Below are positions 1 to 8,795 of a DNA stretch of 54,300 nucleotides, piece after piece. The position numbers and the translations under genes are program-made. The stretch lies in NCBI GenBank assembly GCA_905193755.1, contig CAJJPX010000006.1, positions 1-54,300 of the forward strand, written 5' to 3'. The stretch is from an uncultured Clostridium sp. (GTDB lineage Bacteria; Bacillota_I; Bacilli_A; RF39; UBA660). Position 1 is the stretch's first letter; each line of letters opens with the position of its first letter. Under the pieces are notes generated by a model. The model was not told the DNA's origin, did not search any database, and saw only the letters and a list, made by a program, of their open reading frames with translations.

Positions 1-333
1 AGTAATAATAATTATAAATAAAATACTAAGATCAATAAACAAATACTTTTTAAATAGTTTATCATTTTCTATAACAGAACTACTTTTATCATTAATACCA
101 TATTTATTAAGTAAATCATCTTCACTTTCACTATTTAATATACCAACTAAATCACTTTCATTAACTTCAGGATATTTATTTATAACTTCATTAATTAAAG
201 AATTAATTTTATTATTATAATTTATAGTATAAGTTTTATATTGATAATTCAAAAGTAAACCAAAAAATCCTAATGATAAAACACTAGTTATAATTATAAA
301 AATTAATGTTTTCTTGTTTACTTTATTTTTCAT
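1..333 (-). CDS. Sensor histidine kinase, N-terminal part (runs off left edge)
   Basis: Open frame of 111 codons from an ATG that overlaps the end of the upstream response regulator gene by 11 bases, continuing past the window edge. The visible part has a short basic N-terminus, a first membrane segment at about residues 8-27, an extracytoplasmic stretch of about 70 residues rich in Asn, Asp and Ser, and the start of a second membrane segment near residue 98. This is the usual sensor layout of a two-component kinase, and the overlap with an OmpR-type regulator supports the call. The HisKA and ATPase domains lie outside the window, so the identification rests on context and topology. Confidence 0.75.
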   Translation of the reverse strand, partial: MKNKVNKKTLIFIIITSVLSLGFFGLLLNYQYKTYTINYNNKINSLINEVINKYPEVNESDLVGILNSESEDDLLNKYGINDKSSSVIENDKLFKKYLFIDLSILFIIIIT

Positions 334-964
334 CTATCCTATAACCTATTCCTTTTAGTGTAATTATTATATCACTATTTAACTTCTCACGTATTCTTTT
401 CATATAGACTGTAACAGTGTTATCATTAACATCATTACCTGTCCATTCCCATATACTTTCAATTATTTTATCACGAGTAACTACTTTATTAATATTACTA
501 AATAAAAGTCCTAATATCTTAACTTCTAACGTTGTTAAATTAATTATTTCATTATTTTTATATACACACATTCTATTAAGATCAAATGTAATATCACTTA
601 CACTTATAGTCTTTTTATTAAGTATTTTATTTATACGAGCAATTAATTCACCAGTTCTAAATGGTTTAGTTAAATAGTCACTTGCTCCCATATCTAAAGC
701 ATTAACTATATCTTCTTCACTATCACGAGCTGTTAAAAATATAACAGGTATTTCCATATCTTTAATATAATCTTTATATAAATCAAATCCATTCCCATCA
801 GGTAAAGTAACATCAAGTATTATTAAGTCTACTTTATTACTTTCTAAGTATTCTAAAGTATCTTTTATATTAGATTTACTAACTAAATCAATTCTTTTTA
901 TCTTAAAAGAATATTCTAAACTCTCTCTTATATTTAAATTATCTTCTACAAGTAATATTTTCAT
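323..964 (-). CDS. OmpR-family response regulator
   Basis: DNA-binding response regulator of about 213 residues. The receiver domain starts MKILLVEDN, with the acidic pocket, the phospho-acceptor Asp in LIILDVTLPDGNG, a Thr in FLTARD and the Lys in LTKPF. The C-terminal half is a winged-helix domain ending KGIGYRIDEK. The start is set at the ATG preceded by GGAGGT with a 5-base spacer, not at earlier in-frame codons. It overlaps the kinase gene downstream, so the two are translated together. It has its own extended -10 promoter just after the terminator of the ABC permease gene. The neighbouring ABC exporter is the likely regulated target (inference). Confidence 0.93.
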   Translation of the reverse strand: MKILLVEDNLNIRESLEYSFKIKRIDLVSKSNIKDTLEYLESNKVDLIILDVTLPDGNGFDLYKDYIKDMEIPVIFLTARDSEEDIVNALDMGASDYLTKPFRTGELIARINKILNKKTISVSDITFDLNRMCVYKNNEIINLTTLEVKILGLLFSNINKVVTRDKIIESIWEWTGNDVNDNTVTVYMKRIREKLNSDIIITLKGIGYRIDEK

Positions 965-980
965 AACTAACCTCCACATC

Positions 981-989
981 ATTATAACA
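981..989 (-). promoter_or_regulatory. Extended -10 promoter of the two-component operon
   Basis: TGTTATAAT on the minus strand, directly after the T-tract of the permease terminator and just upstream of the regulator's ribosome binding site. No good -35 box is visible, as expected for a TGN-extended -10. Confidence 0.65.
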
Positions 990-1010
990 CAAAAAAGGAC
1001 CTAAGTCCTT
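990..1010 (-). terminator. Rho-independent terminator of the ABC permease gene
   Basis: Minus-strand stem AAGGAC/GTCCTT with a 4-base loop followed by a T run; it overlaps the stop codon of the permease gene. Confidence 0.85.
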
Positions 1011-3627
1011 AAATGTTTTCATTACGTATACTTTCTATAATATTTTGTTTATTTACTTTCTTAACAGAATAATTCATTATAAAGAACACAAGTATAAATA
1101 CAGCAAGTATACTAATTATTATTCCTTGATATGGAAGTTCAAATGCAAATGTTGTTCCACCTTGATTGAACGCCATATATATTAAGTATGAAAGAACCAC
1201 TCCTATAGGAATACCTATTAATAATGATTTAGTACTATAAAATACACTTTCTAAATTAATAAGTTTATTAAATTCTTTACGAGTCATACCAATACTCTTT
1301 AATATAGCAAATTCACCACTTCTAAGACTAATATTAGTAGTTATTGTATTAAATATATTCGTAACACCAATTAAAGCTATAACAGTTATAAATCCATATA
1401 AGAATATAGCTACTAAAGTATATAAACCTTTAACACTTTTCATTTGTTTATCTAAGTTACTAATACTAAAGTCATCATAATTACTAAATATATTTTCAGC
1501 ATTTTCTTGAAGTTTATCTGGATTACTAGAATGTATATATATTGTATAACTTAAATACATATTATCTTTAAGATACTTATCAAAGTATTCATCACTTACT
1601 ATTAAGAAAGATTCAGTAAATTGACTTTCAAGTCCAAGAGGTCTTTCATAAGTTACATATCCTACTTCAATAGTCTTTTCATCATATCCACCATTAACAA
1701 AATTAAATGCTTTACCACTTATAGTATCCCCTTTTCTACTCTTTAGAACATCATATTCAACTTGCTTGCTAGTTCCATCAACATCTACATCATAGAAACT
1801 ATTATTTATAAGAATTCCTTTATCTTTCACATCTTCCTTATTTAAGTTAAGACTTTTTAAATATCTATCGTATTCATCTTCTCCTATAGCCATAACTGAA
1901 ACTTGAGTGTCACTACCAGGATCTATAAAATTTTCTTTTAGTAAAGCTTTTAATTTAGGATCATAATAATCACTTGATATAACTAAATGAGTAAGTCTTT
2001 CTATACTAATTCTTTCCATATAATCAAGATTTAAAAATTCTTTAAATTCTTTTTCTACTTTTTCCGGTTTAGTAATATTAATAGATATATTATAGTTTTG
2101 AGTACCCATTTCTTTATCTATTTCTTTAAATCCAAGATTCATAAAATATGTAAGAGCAATAAACACAGAAGTACATACTATTATAGATATAACAGTAGTT
2201 CTATATTTTTTTCTATTTCTTTTTATATTTTTATATGATATTACTCCACCTATACCAAATAATGTATTAATTATTCTAGGACATCTTATTTTCTTAGATT
2301 TAATTTTTATATCATCATTTCTTCTAATAGCAGTTATAGGACTTAACTTACTAGCTCTTCTAGCACTTCTAAGAGCTGACAAATATATAGTAATAGCACT
2401 AAGTATTATAGATATAAATATAGCTAAGAATGATGTTTTAAATACATAACCATTACCAATAAACATATCAGCTGCAAGGTAATTACATAATTTAATCAAT
2501 ATAAATGATGCAAATATACCACTTAATATACCAAGAGATACACCAATAATACCAAGTATAAATGCTTCATAAAGAACATTTTTCTTTATTTGTTTTCTAG
2601 TAGCTCCAATACTTCTAAACATCGCATATTGTTTAGTTTTCTCTGTAATAGATATATCAAAACTATTTTTAATACAAAATATAGATGTAACCATAATTAT
2701 AAGTATTATAATAGCAGATATACTATATAACATATTCATAATATCATTACTAAAAGAAAGAGTTTCTAAACTAATCAAATAGAAGTTACATACTGTTTCA
2801 TATTTACTTTTATTAACTTCATCCATTACTTCATCATTAGGACCTAAGTCACCAATTTCATATCTTTCATACATCTTAGCGTCAACACCAAGTATACTAG
2901 CAGTTACATTAAATCTATCTTTAATAGCTTCATTAGTATATTTAGTATACACATCATATTTGCCAGTATAACTTGTTGTATCAAGTTTAGTAATAAATGT
3001 ATATCCAGGTGCAGTATAAGGTTCTATCATTTTACCAGGTCTTTCAATAACGCCAACTATTTTATATGTATGAACACCTTCAGCCTTAAATTTTTCTTCA
3101 TCACCTGTATATGGATTATTTTGATCTAAAGTATAGTTTTCACTATAACGTTTACCTATTTCTAAAGTTATATTATCCCCTATCTTATAGTCTATTCCTC
3201 CATTAGTTTTTAAATGTCTAGGAACTACTATTTCATCTTCATTTTGTGGAAGTCTTCCATCCATTAGTTCTATAGATAACTTATCAAATGCTTTACTATC
3301 AAAACTAACTATATGAGCATATACTTTATCAGGATTCTTACTGCCACTTAAATAACTATAACCAATTTCTTTAGTAAGATAATAATCACTTATATTTCTA
3401 TTATTACTAAAATTCTTTATATCATTCGCATCTACTCTATAATAAGCATAATGAAAGTCACCAAGTTGTTTCTTTCCAAAAATAATTATACTTTCTTTAA
3501 AACTAACAATCATACTACTAAGAGCACATATTAATGCAACAGACAAAATTATTCCAATTATAGTAACTATAGTTCTCTTCTTATTAAGTTTTAAATTTTT
3601 AATTGTAAGTTTATTAAGGATACTCAT
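1009..3627 (-). CDS. ABC transporter permease with two FtsX domains
   Basis: Membrane protein of 872 residues. One membrane segment near residues 17-37 is followed by an extracytoplasmic domain of about 260 residues and three membrane segments (about 305-420). A second membrane segment near 475-495 is followed by a second external domain of about 240 residues and three C-terminal segments. Both halves carry the FtsX signature region (FRSIGATRKQIKK and LKSIGMTRKEFNK). This is the tandem FtsX architecture of MacB/YtrF-type exporters or mechanotransmitters, not of importers. The gene follows its ATPase by 2 bases and ends in a strong terminator. Next to a two-component system, a role in envelope stress or antimicrobial peptide defence is plausible; the substrate is unknown. 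Confidence 0.9.
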   Translation of the reverse strand: MSILNKLTIKNLKLNKKRTIVTIIGIILSVALICALSSMIVSFKESIIIFGKKQLGDFHYAYYRVDANDIKNFSNNRNISDYYLTKEIGYSYLSGSKNPDKVYAHIVSFDSKAFDKLSIELMDGRLPQNEDEIVVPRHLKTNGGIDYKIGDNITLEIGKRYSENYTLDQNNPYTGDEEKFKAEGVHTYKIVGVIERPGKMIEPYTAPGYTFITKLDTTSYTGKYDVYTKYTNEAIKDRFNVTASILGVDAKMYERYEIGDLGPNDEVMDEVNKSKYETVCNFYLISLETLSFSNDIMNMLYSISAIIILIIMVTSIFCIKNSFDISITEKTKQYAMFRSIGATRKQIKKNVLYEAFILGIIGVSLGILSGIFASFILIKLCNYLAADMFIGNGYVFKTSFLAIFISIILSAITIYLSALRSARRASKLSPITAIRRNDDIKIKSKKIRCPRIINTLFGIGGVISYKNIKRNRKKYRTTVISIIVCTSVFIALTYFMNLGFKEIDKEMGTQNYNISINITKPEKVEKEFKEFLNLDYMERISIERLTHLVISSDYYDPKLKALLKENFIDPGSDTQVSVMAIGEDEYDRYLKSLNLNKEDVKDKGILINNSFYDVDVDGTSKQVEYDVLKSRKGDTISGKAFNFVNGGYDEKTIEVGYVTYERPLGLESQFTESFLIVSDEYFDKYLKDNMYLSYTIYIHSSNPDKLQENAENIFSNYDDFSISNLDKQMKSVKGLYTLVAIFLYGFITVIALIGVTNIFNTITTNISLRSGEFAILKSIGMTRKEFNKLINLESVFYSTKSLLIGIPIGVVLSYLIYMAFNQGGTTFAFELPYQGIIISILAVFILVFFIMNYSVKKVNKQNIIESIRNENI

Positions 3628-3629
3628 AA

Positions 3630-4301
3630 CTATCTCTCCTTAACTATCTTTCCGTCTTCTATAGTAATAATTCTATCAGCCACAGCTGCTATATCTAAGT
3701 TATGTGTAATCATTATTATAGTTTGTTTATATTCTTTATTCATTTTTTTAAGTAGATTAACTACTTCATCACTACTTTTACTATCTAAGTTACCAGTTGG
3801 TTCATCCGCAAGTACTATCGCAGGTTTAGTAATTAAAGCTCTTCCTATAGATGTTCTTTGTTGTTGGCCACCAGATAACTCATTAGGTAAATGTTTACGT
3901 CTACTTTGAAGGCCAAGAACTTTAAGTAATTCATTTAGTTCAAACTTATCAACTTTTCTATTATCTAATTCTAATGGAAGAAGTATATTCTCTTCAACAT
4001 TTAAAATAGGTATTAAGTTATAAAATTGATATATAAGTCCCACTTCTCTTCTTCTAAATATTGCAAGGTTATCACTACTTAAACTATAAATATCCTTTCC
4101 ATCAATAAATACTTTTCCACTAGTTGGAGTATCAACCCCACCCATTAAATGTAAAAGTGTACTCTTACCACTACCAGAAGCACCAACAATCGCAACAAAT
4201 TCTCCCTTTTCTACAGAAAATGATACATGATCTAAAGCAACAACTTTATTATTATCTTTTCCATATACTTTAGTTAAATTATCAACTTTTAATATTTCCA
4301 T
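3630..4301 (-). CDS. ABC transporter ATP-binding protein (LolD/MacB type)
   Basis: ATPase of 223 residues for the adjacent FtsX permease. Walker A GASGSGKST lies near residues 40-48, the Q-loop is in YQFYNLIP, the ABC signature is LSGGQQQR, Walker B is IVLADEPTGNLDS and the H-loop is ITHN. LADEPTGNLDS is typical of the LolD/MacB/BceA class. The start ATG is preceded by GGAAGGATATT. A -10-like element and a direct repeat upstream suggest activation by a response regulator. Confidence 0.95.
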   Translation of the reverse strand: MEILKVDNLTKVYGKDNNKVVALDHVSFSVEKGEFVAIVGASGSGKSTLLHLMGGVDTPTSGKVFIDGKDIYSLSSDNLAIFRRREVGLIYQFYNLIPILNVEENILLPLELDNRKVDKFELNELLKVLGLQSRRKHLPNELSGGQQQRTSIGRALITKPAIVLADEPTGNLDSKSSDEVVNLLKKMNKEYKQTIIMITHNLDIAAVADRIITIEDGKIVKER

Positions 4302-4328
4302 AATATCCTTCCTTTCAAATACACTTAC

Positions 4329-4360
4329 ATTTTATGAAACAAAAGTGACTATAGAGTGAC
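4329..4360 (-). promoter_or_regulatory. Candidate promoter and response-regulator operator for the ABC operon
   Basis: On the minus strand two GTCAC copies (4356-4360 and 4345-4349) start 11 bases apart, one helical turn. They lie where the -35 box should be, upstream of a -10-like TAAAAT (4329-4334). No consensus -35 is seen. OmpR-family regulators commonly bind direct repeats with this spacing, so this is a candidate site for the regulator encoded at 323-964. The site is seen; the binding is inferred. Confidence 0.4.
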
Positions 4361-4362
4361 AA

Positions 4363-4391
4363 AAAAGAAATATCATAGATACTTCTTTAAA
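4363..4391 (-). terminator. Terminator after the YbaK/unknown gene pair
   Basis: Minus-strand hairpin AAGAAGTAT/ATATTTCTT with one G-T pair, followed by a T run; it overlaps the end of the gene at 4373. Confidence 0.65.
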
Positions 4392-4762
4392 TTACATTCA
4401 AAATTTATTATTCCATTAAAATCAATAGTATTAAAACTAATATTAAATTCATAATTATTATCATCTATTCTAAAAAGATCTATATCACAAGTTGTATCTA
4501 AATCAGTAACACCATTATATGTAAACATAGTCTCTCCTTCAAATAAATAGCTTTCATCTAAACACACTTCATCATTAATTTTCATATTAAATATCTTTTC
4601 TATATCACTAAATATAAATCTAAATGTATACTCATCATCCCCTAAGCATCCATTTACTTCAACAGAAAGTGTTTTACTTTTTACATCATTTATTTCTATT
4701 TCTAATGGATAAACTTCTATACTTTCTTTGTCTGAATCCACATATTTACTTATTTTAAACAT
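4373..4762 (-). CDS. Unknown acidic protein, 129 residues
   Basis: I do not recognise this family. It is a soluble, acidic, beta-rich sequence (alternating hydrophobic stretches such as YTFRFIFSD and YEFNISFNTIDF) with no signal peptide or membrane segment and three cysteines. It starts 2 bases after the upstream YbaK-like gene's stop, behind AGGAGTAAGT, so the two form an operon closed by a hairpin terminator. It ends in TGA, evidence that TGA is a stop here. Confidence 0.75.
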   Translation of the reverse strand: MFKISKYVDSDKESIEVYPLEIEINDVKSKTLSVEVNGCLGDDEYTFRFIFSDIEKIFNMKINDEVCLDESYLFEGETMFTYNGVTDLDTTCDIDLFRIDDNNYEFNISFNTIDFNGIINFECNLKKYL

Positions 4763-4764
4763 AC

Positions 4765-5241
4765 TTACTCCTTCACGTCTTCTAAACTATAATCTATCAC
4801 TTTAGAAAGTTCTTCTAAAGTTGTTTCTATTTGATAACCTATCTTACCAGCACTAAAATATATCTTATCATTATTTTTAGCACTTATATCTATAACAGTT
4901 TTAAATTGTTTTTTCATACCAACTGGTGAACATCCTCCATGTATATAGCCAGTAAGAGGTAATAAATCTTTAGATTTTATCATTTCTATTGATTTCTCAT
5001 TTACAACTTTACTTGCTTTCTTTAAATCTAAATTAGATGATACTGGTACTAAGAACACATAATAATTATTACTTTTACCAACTGTCACTAAAGTCTTAAA
5101 AACAATATTAGGATCTTGATTTAATACACTAGCTACCTCTAACCCACTTATCATATCAGTATCACTATAATCATGAACACTATAAATAATATGTTTTTGA
5201 TCAAGTATTCTCATAACATTAGTTTTCTCTTGCTTTTTCAT
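4765..5241 (-). CDS. ybaK: YbaK/EbsC-family aminoacyl-tRNA deacylase
   Basis: Protein of 158 residues of the YbaK/ProX editing-domain family, which hydrolyses mischarged tRNA (Cys-tRNA-Pro for YbaK). Family features are the N-terminal segment with YSVHDY, the conserved FKTLV strand, the Lys in KKASKVV, and GYIHGGCSPVGMKK, which matches the family's G-x-x-x-GG-xxPxG motif. The ATG at 5241 is preferred over the TTG one codon earlier because GGTGATTTG precedes it. An extended -10 lies just upstream. Confidence 0.88.
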   Translation of the reverse strand: MKKQEKTNVMRILDQKHIIYSVHDYSDTDMISGLEVASVLNQDPNIVFKTLVTVGKSNNYYVFLVPVSSNLDLKKASKVVNEKSIEMIKSKDLLPLTGYIHGGCSPVGMKKQFKTVIDISAKNNDKIYFSAGKIGYQIETTLEELSKVIDYSLEDVKE

Positions 5242-5256
5242 CAAATCACCAAAATT

Positions 5257-5265
5257 ATTATATCA
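5257..5265 (-). promoter_or_regulatory. Extended -10 promoter of ybaK
   Basis: TGATATAAT on the minus strand, 16 bases upstream of the start codon region. It faces a divergent TGTTATATT element (5290-5298, plus strand) for the acyltransferase gene. Confidence 0.55.
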
Positions 5266-5334
5266 TATATTGTAATTTTTCAAAAAAATATGTTATATTT
5301 AATATATAAGAAAATACAGGAGGGAGTTTTGGTA

Positions 5335-6399
5335 ATGAAATCAAATCGTTTTGGTAAAATATCTTTTTGGAAGTTTGGTTTTTGTATACTAATAATTCTA
5401 TTCCATATAGCATCTATATATCCAAAATATAGATATAATTTTTTATACGGAAGTATCGGAGTAGAATTTTTCTTTTTAGTATCTGGATACTTTTTAGCAA
5501 AAAAATATATTTATTATGAACCTAAAGAAAATATTGGAGAAGAAACATTTAATTTTATGAAGAGTAAAATTAGAAAATTTATTCCATACATAATACTTTT
5601 AATGATAGTTGGAATTCCCTATCTAACTTTTATAAAACACTACACCCTAACAGAACATGTAATGACTTTCTATAAAATATTTCTAATACCAGCTAATATA
5701 GACACAGACCCATCAATATATGGAATACTTTGGTACTTAACAACTATGATAGTAGTAGAAACCATAATGTTTCCTTTAATAGTAAAATATAAAAAGAATT
5801 TTATTTATATAATAAGCCCCATAATAGTATTATTATTGATGAATTATATATTAGTAGAAACTAAAATCTTAGTAGCTCCTTGGGTTAAAACACCATTCGC
5901 ACTAAAAGGAATATTAAGAGGATTTTTAGTAATGAATTTAGGTATGTATTTATATATACTAAGTGAAAAATTTAACAACATTAAACTCACTAAATTATCA
6001 AAAGTAATACTACCTATTATAGAAATATTCTTATATCTAAGTATTTTCTATATAAGTAATATAACAAACGCACATTTAAAATTTGATATATTTATGCTAA
6101 TACTTTTAAGTATAGGGCTTCTTATATCAGCAAATCCAAATATATATTTAACAAATTTTTCTAATAATAAAGTATTTTACTTCTTAGAAAAATTAAGTTT
6201 ACCTATGTATATTTATCAATGGATAGTAATATATGGTTTAAAAGCACTTTTAAGAAAATTAAATATAGTTACTAATTATTGGATATTCTCACTTCTTACA
6301 ATATTAATTCTAGTATTTGTAAGTATAATAGTTATTTATATAATTAAATTTTATGAAAAGAATAAACATAAGATAACAAGATTATTTATAGAAACGTAA
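5335..6399 (+). CDS. Acyltransferase-3 family membrane protein
   Basis: Integral membrane protein of about 354 residues with around ten hydrophobic segments. The N-terminus has the acyltransferase-3 pattern: a first membrane helix with a conserved His (ILFHIAS) and the next helix GSIGVEFFFLVSGYFLAKK, as in OatA/WecH-like O-acyltransferases that transfer acyl groups to surface glycans or peptidoglycan. The start is the ATG at 5335, 10 bases after AGGAGGG; an in-frame TTG at 5329 would sit even closer. A longer open frame upstream overlaps the divergent ybaK gene and is not used. It is monocistronic and ends at a bidirectional terminator. The acyl acceptor cannot be told. Confidence 0.88.
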   Translation: MKSNRFGKISFWKFGFCILIILFHIASIYPKYRYNFLYGSIGVEFFFLVSGYFLAKKYIYYEPKENIGEETFNFMKSKIRKFIPYIILLMIVGIPYLTFIKHYTLTEHVMTFYKIFLIPANIDTDPSIYGILWYLTTMIVVETIMFPLIVKYKKNFIYIISPIIVLLLMNYILVETKILVAPWVKTPFALKGILRGFLVMNLGMYLYILSEKFNNIKLTKLSKVILPIIEIFLYLSIFYISNITNAHLKFDIFMLILLSIGLLISANPNIYLTNFSNNKVFYFLEKLSLPMYIYQWIVIYGLKALLRKLNIVTNYWIFSLLTILILVFVSIIVIYIIKFYEKNKHKITRLFIET

Positions 6400-6435
6400 A
6401 CAAAAAAACAGAGTTAAGTTAACTCTGTTTTATAA
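6400..6435. terminator. Bidirectional terminator between convergent genes
   Basis: Ten-base arms AACAGAGTTA/TAACTCTGTT with a 3-base loop, flanked by A runs on the left and T-rich sequence on the right; it serves the acyltransferase and hemolysin III genes. Confidence 0.85.
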
Positions 6436-7089
6436 TACATATAAATATATAGCTAAATAATGAAATATAGAACCAGCAATACAAAAGAAATGAAATACCG
6501 AGTGCATATATTTCTTTTTAGATCCAATTCCATATAATAAAGCACCTATAGAATACATTACACCACCTAATATTATAAATACTAAACCAGTTACTCCCAC
6601 TCCAGCAATTAAAGGTTTTATAAACAATATAGCACTCCATCCATTCACTAAATGGCAAACTACTTCTATCTTTTCATTTTTATCTACATCTATAGCTGAA
6701 AATATAATACCAAGTAGCGTAACAAATCCTACTATTCCAAAATATATCCAACCATATACACCTTTCATACCAACAAGCGCTATGGGTATAATAGTACCAA
6801 ATACAAGTAAAAACACATTACAGTGATCAATTACTCTCATGACTTTCTTACCAGTTATTCTAGGGCTTAAAGCATGATATATACAAGATATAGTATACAA
6901 AAGTATCATAGTTGTTCCAAATAAGGTAACAGTTGTTACAGCCATAGCTCCCACTTTACTAGCTTTTATTATAAGCATAACTAGTCCCCATATACTAAAA
7001 GCAGCCGCAACACCATGAGAAATAGAATTAATTAATTCTTCACTCAACGTATAATTAGGTATACTAATTCTTTCTTTCTTTTTTTCCAT
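6430..7089 (-). CDS. Hemolysin III / PAQR-family membrane protein
   Basis: Seven-helix membrane protein of 219 residues, close to the family length. Conserved points are NSISHG in the first helix, the C-x-x-YH motif (SCIYHAL), the DHCNVFLLVFG segment and the C-terminal HSVFHFFCIAGSIFHY; these His and Asp residues are the putative metal site of PAQR proteins. Bacterial members (TrhA/YqfA) affect membrane lipid homeostasis; the hemolysin name is historical. Start ATG follows GGAGG with a 4-base gap. It is downstream of a nitroreductase gene in the same direction. Confidence 0.92.
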   Translation of the reverse strand: MEKKKERISIPNYTLSEELINSISHGVAAAFSIWGLVMLIIKASKVGAMAVTTVTLFGTTMILLYTISCIYHALSPRITGKKVMRVIDHCNVFLLVFGTIIPIALVGMKGVYGWIYFGIVGFVTLLGIIFSAIDVDKNEKIEVVCHLVNGWSAILFIKPLIAGVGVTGLVFIILGGVMYSIGALLYGIGSKKKYMHSVFHFFCIAGSIFHYLAIYLYVL

Positions 7090-7098
7090 CAAGCCTCC

Positions 7099-7614
7099 TT
7101 ATAAATATCTTACTATTTCACTAATATCTTTTCTATTATCATGAAGTCTACTTGGACCAAAGCCTTCTTTAATATATCCGATCATTAATAAACAAACTGG
7201 AACTATATTACTAGGTAAATCAAATTCTTTAGATACTTCCTTACTATTAAACATACGAACCCATACAGAATTAATACCTAAGTCAGTCGCTTCAAGCATC
7301 ATATGAGTGGCTACTATACTAGCATCCATTTCATATGAATCATAACCATCTTCTAACTCATTCTTCCATGAAATACTTTTGTCTGCACAAACCATTAAGC
7401 AAACTGGAGCGTTATAAGTCATCTTACATACATTCTTAAGTTTAGACATTCCTTCTTCACTCCTAATAACATAAATCACTTCAGGTTGTAAATTCTTAGC
7501 CGTAGGGCTTATTCTACCACATTCAATTATTTTATAAATATCTTCATCATTAACTTTTCTATCGTCAAAACTTCTAGCTGAATATCTACTTTTAGCAAGT
7601 TCATAAAAACTCAT
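7099..7614 (-). CDS. Nitroreductase-family FMN oxidoreductase
   Basis: Protein of 171 residues. The N-terminus FYELAKSRYSARSFDD is the typical nitroreductase opening with the Arg-Ser-x-Arg FMN phosphate contact. Later come RISPTAKNLQP (FMN-binding Ser/Gln) and the C-terminal GYIKEG segment. It is in the shorter class of the family. Start chosen at the ATG 6 bases after AGGAGG, not the in-frame codons further upstream that enter the previous gene. It lies 10 bases behind the TtcA-like gene and so is probably co-transcribed. Substrate unknown. Confidence 0.9.
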   Translation of the reverse strand: MSFYELAKSRYSARSFDDRKVNDEDIYKIIECGRISPTAKNLQPEVIYVIRSEEGMSKLKNVCKMTYNAPVCLMVCADKSISWKNELEDGYDSYEMDASIVATHMMLEATDLGINSVWVRMFNSKEVSKEFDLPSNIVPVCLLMIGYIKEGFGPSRLHDNRKDISEIVRYL

Positions 7615-7624
7615 ATTATCCCTC

Positions 7625-8455
7625 CTATTTATTATCATAATCATCTAAGAAACTATGATAAACACCATTCTTCTTAGTTCCTAAAACACAATTTAAATTA
7701 ATATTATCTAGTGCTTTAAATATATTATAATCTATTGATTTATTTAACTTTCTAAGTTCTTTTATTAAGTTTTTCATTTCTTTTCTCTTGCTTGCATTTT
7801 GATCATCTACTTCAATCTTTTCAGTAAACTTACAAGCACAATTTAAGAATACTAATTTATTATAATTTTTCCAAGAAATTATAGCGTCTTCCTTAACTAA
7901 ATATAAAGGTCTAATTAATTCAAGTCCTTCATAATTATCAGAATGTAATTTTGGCATCATCGTTTTAACTTCAGAACCATAAAACATAGATAAAAGAGTT
8001 GTCTCTATTACATCATCAAAATGATGACCAAGTGCTATTTTATTACAACCAAGTTCTTTAGCTTTACTATATAAGAATCCTCTTCTCATACGAGCACATA
8101 AATAACAAGGTTTTTCACCACTAATAGTATTTACTACATCAAATATATCACTATCAAACATAGTAATAGGTATATTTAAACGTTTAGCATTTTCATATAT
8201 TAAATCTCTATTCTTTTCTGCATATCCAGGGTTCATAACCACATAGTAAGCTTCAAACTTTACTTTACCATGACGTTCTAATTCTTGAATACATTTAGCA
8301 AGTAAAAAAGAATCTTTCCCTCCACTAATACAAACCATAACTTTATCGTTTTCATTTATTAATTTATAATCCTGAACAGCTCTTACAAACTTACTCCATA
8401 TATCTTTTCTATATTTAGTAATTAAACTTCTTTCTATCTCTTTGTATTCTTCCAT
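7625..8455 (-). CDS. TtcA-like tRNA thiolation PP-loop ATPase
   Basis: Protein of 277 residues. It has the PP-loop SGGKDS near residues 45-50, a paired-cysteine motif C-x-x-C (CYLCARMRRG) and the GHHFDDVIETTLL segment of the TtcA group, which adenylates tRNA C32 for 2-thiolation using a [4Fe-4S] cluster. An additional C-x-C lies in LNCACKF. TilS and NcsA relatives share the PP-loop, but spacing and CYLCARMRRG favour TtcA. The ATG at 8455 follows AGGAGTTGTTT. It leads into the nitroreductase and hemolysin III genes. Exact tRNA target unproven. Confidence 0.85.
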   Translation of the reverse strand: MEEYKEIERSLITKYRKDIWSKFVRAVQDYKLINENDKVMVCISGGKDSFLLAKCIQELERHGKVKFEAYYVVMNPGYAEKNRDLIYENAKRLNIPITMFDSDIFDVVNTISGEKPCYLCARMRRGFLYSKAKELGCNKIALGHHFDDVIETTLLSMFYGSEVKTMMPKLHSDNYEGLELIRPLYLVKEDAIISWKNYNKLVFLNCACKFTEKIEVDDQNASKRKEMKNLIKELRKLNKSIDYNIFKALDNINLNCVLGTKKNGVYHSFLDDYDNK

Positions 8456-8518
8456 AAACAACTCCTAAAATACACAAATATTTTAACATTTTAAAAGCAA
8501 GTATGTAAATACTCACTT

Positions 8519-8794
8519 CTATTTTTTTACCCACATATACATTTCATCTTCAGCGACTTCATGTTTAACTTTAAATCCAAATTTAGAATAAAATGTTTGT
8601 TTACCAGGAGCAGACAATAACTGTACCATAATTTCTTTGTTACCATCTATATTGCCTTTAATAAAATTTAATAATGACTCTATTAGTAATTTACCATAAC
8701 CATTTCCTTGATAGTCAGGATGAACTACCACATCCATTAAAAGAACAACATATCTAATATGTCAAGGTTCATAATCATATCCAGTTATTTTCTC
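8519..8794 (-). pseudogene. GNAT acetyltransferase 3' fragment joined to a VanY-like carboxypeptidase remnant
   Basis: From 8737 to 8519 there is a good C-terminal half of a GNAT acetyltransferase: MDVVVHPDYQGNGYGKLL is the acetyl-CoA binding motif, followed by the family's last strands. The first 60-70 residues of a normal GNAT are absent. Upstream in the same frame the codons read DKEKITGYDYEP, then TGA, then HIRYV. This matches the zinc/active-site motif of VanY/DacB-type D,D-carboxypeptidases (EPWHYRYVG), with TGA where Trp is expected. That piece begins inside the end of the CsaA-like gene. It looks like a deletion junction between two genes, with both halves inactive. No ribosome binding site precedes the GNAT Met. 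Confidence 0.7.
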
Positions 8795-8795
8795 T

